DNA from: Pantoea sp. Cy-639
Lineage (GTDB): Bacteria; Pseudomonadota; Gammaproteobacteria; Pseudomonadales; Pseudomonadaceae
Direction: 5' to 3'
Assembly (NCBI RefSeq): GCF_011752525.1
Contig: NZ_VWXI01000006.1
Coordinates: forward strand, 248,001-312,000
Length of the DNA stretch: 64,000 nucleotides
Part shown: piece after piece, positions 61,623 through 64,000 of the stretch
How positions within the stretch are numbered: position 1 is the stretch's first letter
How the letters are laid out: each line of letters begins with the position of its first letter
Made by a program: the position numbers and the translations under genes
Notes under the pieces: model-generated
What the model saw: the letters and a program-made list of their open reading frames with translations, nothing else
Told to the model about the DNA's origin: nothing
Database searches by the model: none

Positions 61623-62657
61623 ATGATCAAGGTCGGTATCGTCGGCGGCACGGGTTACACCGGTGTCGAACTGCTGCGTCTGCTGGCGCAGCACCCACAG
61701 GCCGAAGTGGCGGTCATCACTTCGCGCTCCGAGGCGGGCGTGGCGGTTGCCGACATGTACCCGAACCTGCGCGGCCACTATGACGGGCTGAGCTTCAGCG
61801 TGCCTGACAGCAAGGCCCTGGGCGCCTGCGATGTGGTGTTCTTCGCCACCCCGCATGGTGTCGCCCATGCCCTGGCTGGCGAACTGCTGGCCGCCGGGAC
61901 CAAGGTCATCGACCTGTCTGCCGACTTCCGTCTGCAGGACGCCGCCGAGTGGGGCAAGTGGTACGGCCAGCCGCATGGTGCTCCGGAGCTGCTCAAGGAC
62001 GCGGTCTATGGCTTGCCGGAGGTGAACCGCGAACAGATTCGCCAGGCGCGCCTGATCGCTGTGCCGGGCTGCTACCCGACGGCGACTCAACTCGGCTTCC
62101 TGCCGCTGCTCGAGTCGGGCCTGGCCGACGCGTCGCGGCTGATTGCCGACTGCAAGTCGGGCGTCAGCGGTGCCGGTCGCGGAGCGGCAGTCGGTTCGCT
62201 GTTCTGCGAGGCCGGCGAGAGCATGAAGGCTTATGCGGTCAAGGGGCATCGCCATCTGCCGGAAATCAGCCAGGGCCTGCGCCTGGCCGCCGGCAAGGAC
62301 ATCGGGCTGACCTTCGTGCCGCACCTGACGCCGATGATCCGCGGTATCCATGCCACGCTCTATGCCACGGTCGCCGACACCTCGGTCGACCTGCAGGCGC
62401 TGTTCGAGAAGCGCTACGCCAACGAACCGTTCGTCGACGTGATGCCGGCTGGCAGCCACCCGGAGACCCGCAGCGTACGTGGCGCCAACGTCTGCCGGAT
62501 TGCCGTGCATCGGCCGCAGGGTGGCGACCTGGTGGTGGTGCTGTCGGTGATCGACAACCTGGTCAAGGGCGCGTCGGGCCAGGCGGTGCAGAACCTGAAC
62601 ATCCTGTTTGGCCTGGACGAACGCATGGGCTTGTCGCACGCCGGCCTGCTGCCCTGA
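61623..62657 (+). CDS. argC: N-acetyl-gamma-glutamyl-phosphate reductase ArgC
   Basis: 344 residues. NADPH-dependent third step of arginine synthesis. Nucleotide motif [17 protein letters not shown] (5-21) and catalytic Cys150 in [16 protein letters not shown]. Stands alone, divergent from hemJ; the other arg genes are elsewhere. Confidence 0.97.
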   Translation: MIKVGIVGGTGYTGVELLRLLAQHPQAEVAVITSRSEAGVAVADMYPNLRGHYDGLSFSVPDSKALGACDVVFFATPHGVAHALAGELLAAGTKVIDLSADFRLQDAAEWGKWYGQPHGAPELLKDAVYGLPEVNREQIRQARLIAVPGCYPTATQLGFLPLLESGLADASRLIADCKSGVSGAGRGAAVGSLFCEAGESMKAYAVKGHRHLPEISQGLRLAAGKDIGLTFVPHLTPMIRGIHATLYATVADTSVDLQALFEKRYANEPFVDVMPAGSHPETRSVRGANVCRIAVHRPQGGDLVVVLSVIDNLVKGASGQAVQNLNILFGLDERMGLSHAGLLP

Positions 62658-62666
62658 GTGCAGGCC

Positions 62667-62730
62667 CCAAGCTGCAAGTCGGCAATGACGCGCTTGGCTT
62701 GCAGCTTGTAGCGGCTCACTTGCCGCTTTC
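62667..62730. repeat. Copy B of the GCTTGCAGCTnGTAGC repeat family
   Basis: Perfect 10-bp arms AAGCTGCAAG (62669-62678) and CTTGCAGCTT (62698-62707), then GTAGC and ACTTGCCGCTTT. It shares both motifs with 25595-25688. It lies 10 bp after argC and may serve as a 3' hairpin. Confidence 0.6.
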
Positions 62731-62736
62731 GTATTG

Positions 62737-62766
62737 TTGACCGATTTTCTCGGACAAGCGGATAAT
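62737..62766 (+). promoter_or_regulatory. erpA promoter
   Basis: TTGACC (62737-62742), 18-bp spacer, GATAAT (62761-62766), 45 bp before the start. The best-matched sigma-70 promoter in the window. Confidence 0.7.
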
Positions 62767-62811
62767 ACGCCCCATCGAGTTTTATGGCGGCACTGCGCCG
62801 GGAGAATCAAC

Positions 62812-63162
62812 ATGAGCGTCGAAACCTTCACCCCCACGGCTTTGGAGTTCACCCCAGGCGCTGCGCACAAGGTGAAGACCCTGGTCAGCGAAGAGGGCAA
62901 CGACCGTCTGAAGCTGCGTGTGTTCGTGACCGGCGGCGGTTGCTCGGGCTTTCAGTACGGTTTCACCTTCGATGAGGATGTGGCCGAGGACGACACCATC
63001 GTCGAGCGCGAAGGCGTCGCCCTGGTGGTCGATCCTATGAGCTTCCAGTACCTGGCAGGCGCCGAGGTGGACTACCAGGAAGGTCTGGAAGGCTCGCGCT
63101 TTGTGATCAAGAACCCGAATGCCACCACCACCTGCGGTTGCGGTTCGTCGTTCTCGATCTGA
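62812..63162 (+). CDS. erpA: Iron-sulfur cluster insertion protein ErpA
   Basis: 116 residues of the A-type carrier family. Conserved cysteines are Cys44 ([10 protein letters not shown]), Cys108 and Cys110 (TTCGCGSSF). Delivers 4Fe-4S clusters, for example to isoprenoid-synthesis enzymes. Start at 62812 with GGGAGAA ahead. Followed by a perfect palindromic terminator. Confidence 0.97.
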   Translation: MSVETFTPTALEFTPGAAHKVKTLVSEEGNDRLKLRVFVTGGGCSGFQYGFTFDEDVAEDDTIVEREGVALVVDPMSFQYLAGAEVDYQEGLEGSRFVIKNPNATTTCGCGSSFSI

Positions 63163-63174
63163 GCGCCTTCTCGC

Positions 63175-63212
63175 AATGCAAAACGCCGCGCATATGCGCG
63201 GCGTTTTGCATT
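63175..63212. terminator. Bidirectional terminator between erpA and anmK
   Basis: A perfect 38-bp palindrome with no central spacer: AATGCAAAACGCCGCGCAT followed by its reverse complement. The GC core (ACGCCGCGCAT) flanked by AAAA and TTTT runs gives a terminator in both directions, serving the convergent genes. Confidence 0.93.
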
Positions 63213-63223
63213 CTGCGAGTTGT

Positions 63224-64000
<777 letters not shown>

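Overview
The window looks like chromosomal core DNA of a fluorescent Pseudomonas of the P. putida group. The base composition is uniformly GC-rich, and the gene order matches my memory of P. putida KT2440 from about PP_0375 (S9 peptidase/pqq) to PP_0434 (anmK). REP-like elements of the Pseudomonas type (GCGGGC-AAGCCCGC-TCCCAC arms) sit in several gaps. I found no prophage, insertion sequence, CRISPR array, integron, toxin-antitoxin pair or clear horizontally acquired block.

Layout. 1-6.2 kb (minus): PQQ biosynthesis, pqqF-pqqA-pqqB-pqqC-pqqD-pqqE, then an S9 peptidase cut by the window edge. 6.3-9.5 kb (minus): the davBA lysine-to-5-aminovalerate genes with an Lrp-type regulator upstream. 9.6-14.1 kb (minus): a DJ-1/PfpI protein, a CAU-anticodon tRNA (probably tRNA-Ile2) and a large SBP3-PAS-GGDEF-EAL protein. 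14.2-18.6 kb (minus): the macromolecular synthesis cluster rpsU-dnaG-rpoD, with tsaD divergent. 19.9-22.7 kb: plsY, folB-folK, cca. 22.7-27.6 kb (minus): the stress/starvation module prkA-yeaH-spoVR (yeaG-yeaH-ycgB type). 27.9-35.5 kb (minus): lptD-surA-pdxA-rsmA-apaG-apaH-glpE, mostly overlapping or closely spaced. 35.7-38.1 kb (plus): peptidoglycan recycling amgK-murU and a DjlA-like co-chaperone. 38.2-42.3 kb: a DUF3530 protein (minus), then a NarL-type sensor kinase/response regulator pair (plus). 42.6-46.9 kb (plus): a four-gene polyamine-type ABC transporter.

47-55 kb (plus): rpe-gph-trpE, an oppositely oriented autotransporter esterase, then trpGDC. 55-64 kb: an LplA-like protein, crp/vfr, osmC, a DUF2157 membrane protein, coq7, a HIT protein, an SDR, a nitronate monooxygenase-like protein, hemJ, argC, erpA and the end of anmK. 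At the right end, cell-wall recycling (anmK) complements amgK-murU.

Most regulatory interest lies in non-coding or overprinted details. Two sister Trp-codon leader peptides precede trpE and trpGDC, and the first is read in frame as the C-terminal tail of gph. The Shine-Dalgarno of cca lies at the base of a perfect 19-bp hairpin. The likely tRNA promoter overlaps the stop codon of the GGDEF-EAL gene. An AT-rich palindrome upstream of davB is a candidate Lrp-type operator. I did not find a convincing new multi-gene system; this is mostly a conserved housekeeping region, and gene functions are assigned from family recognition without a database search.
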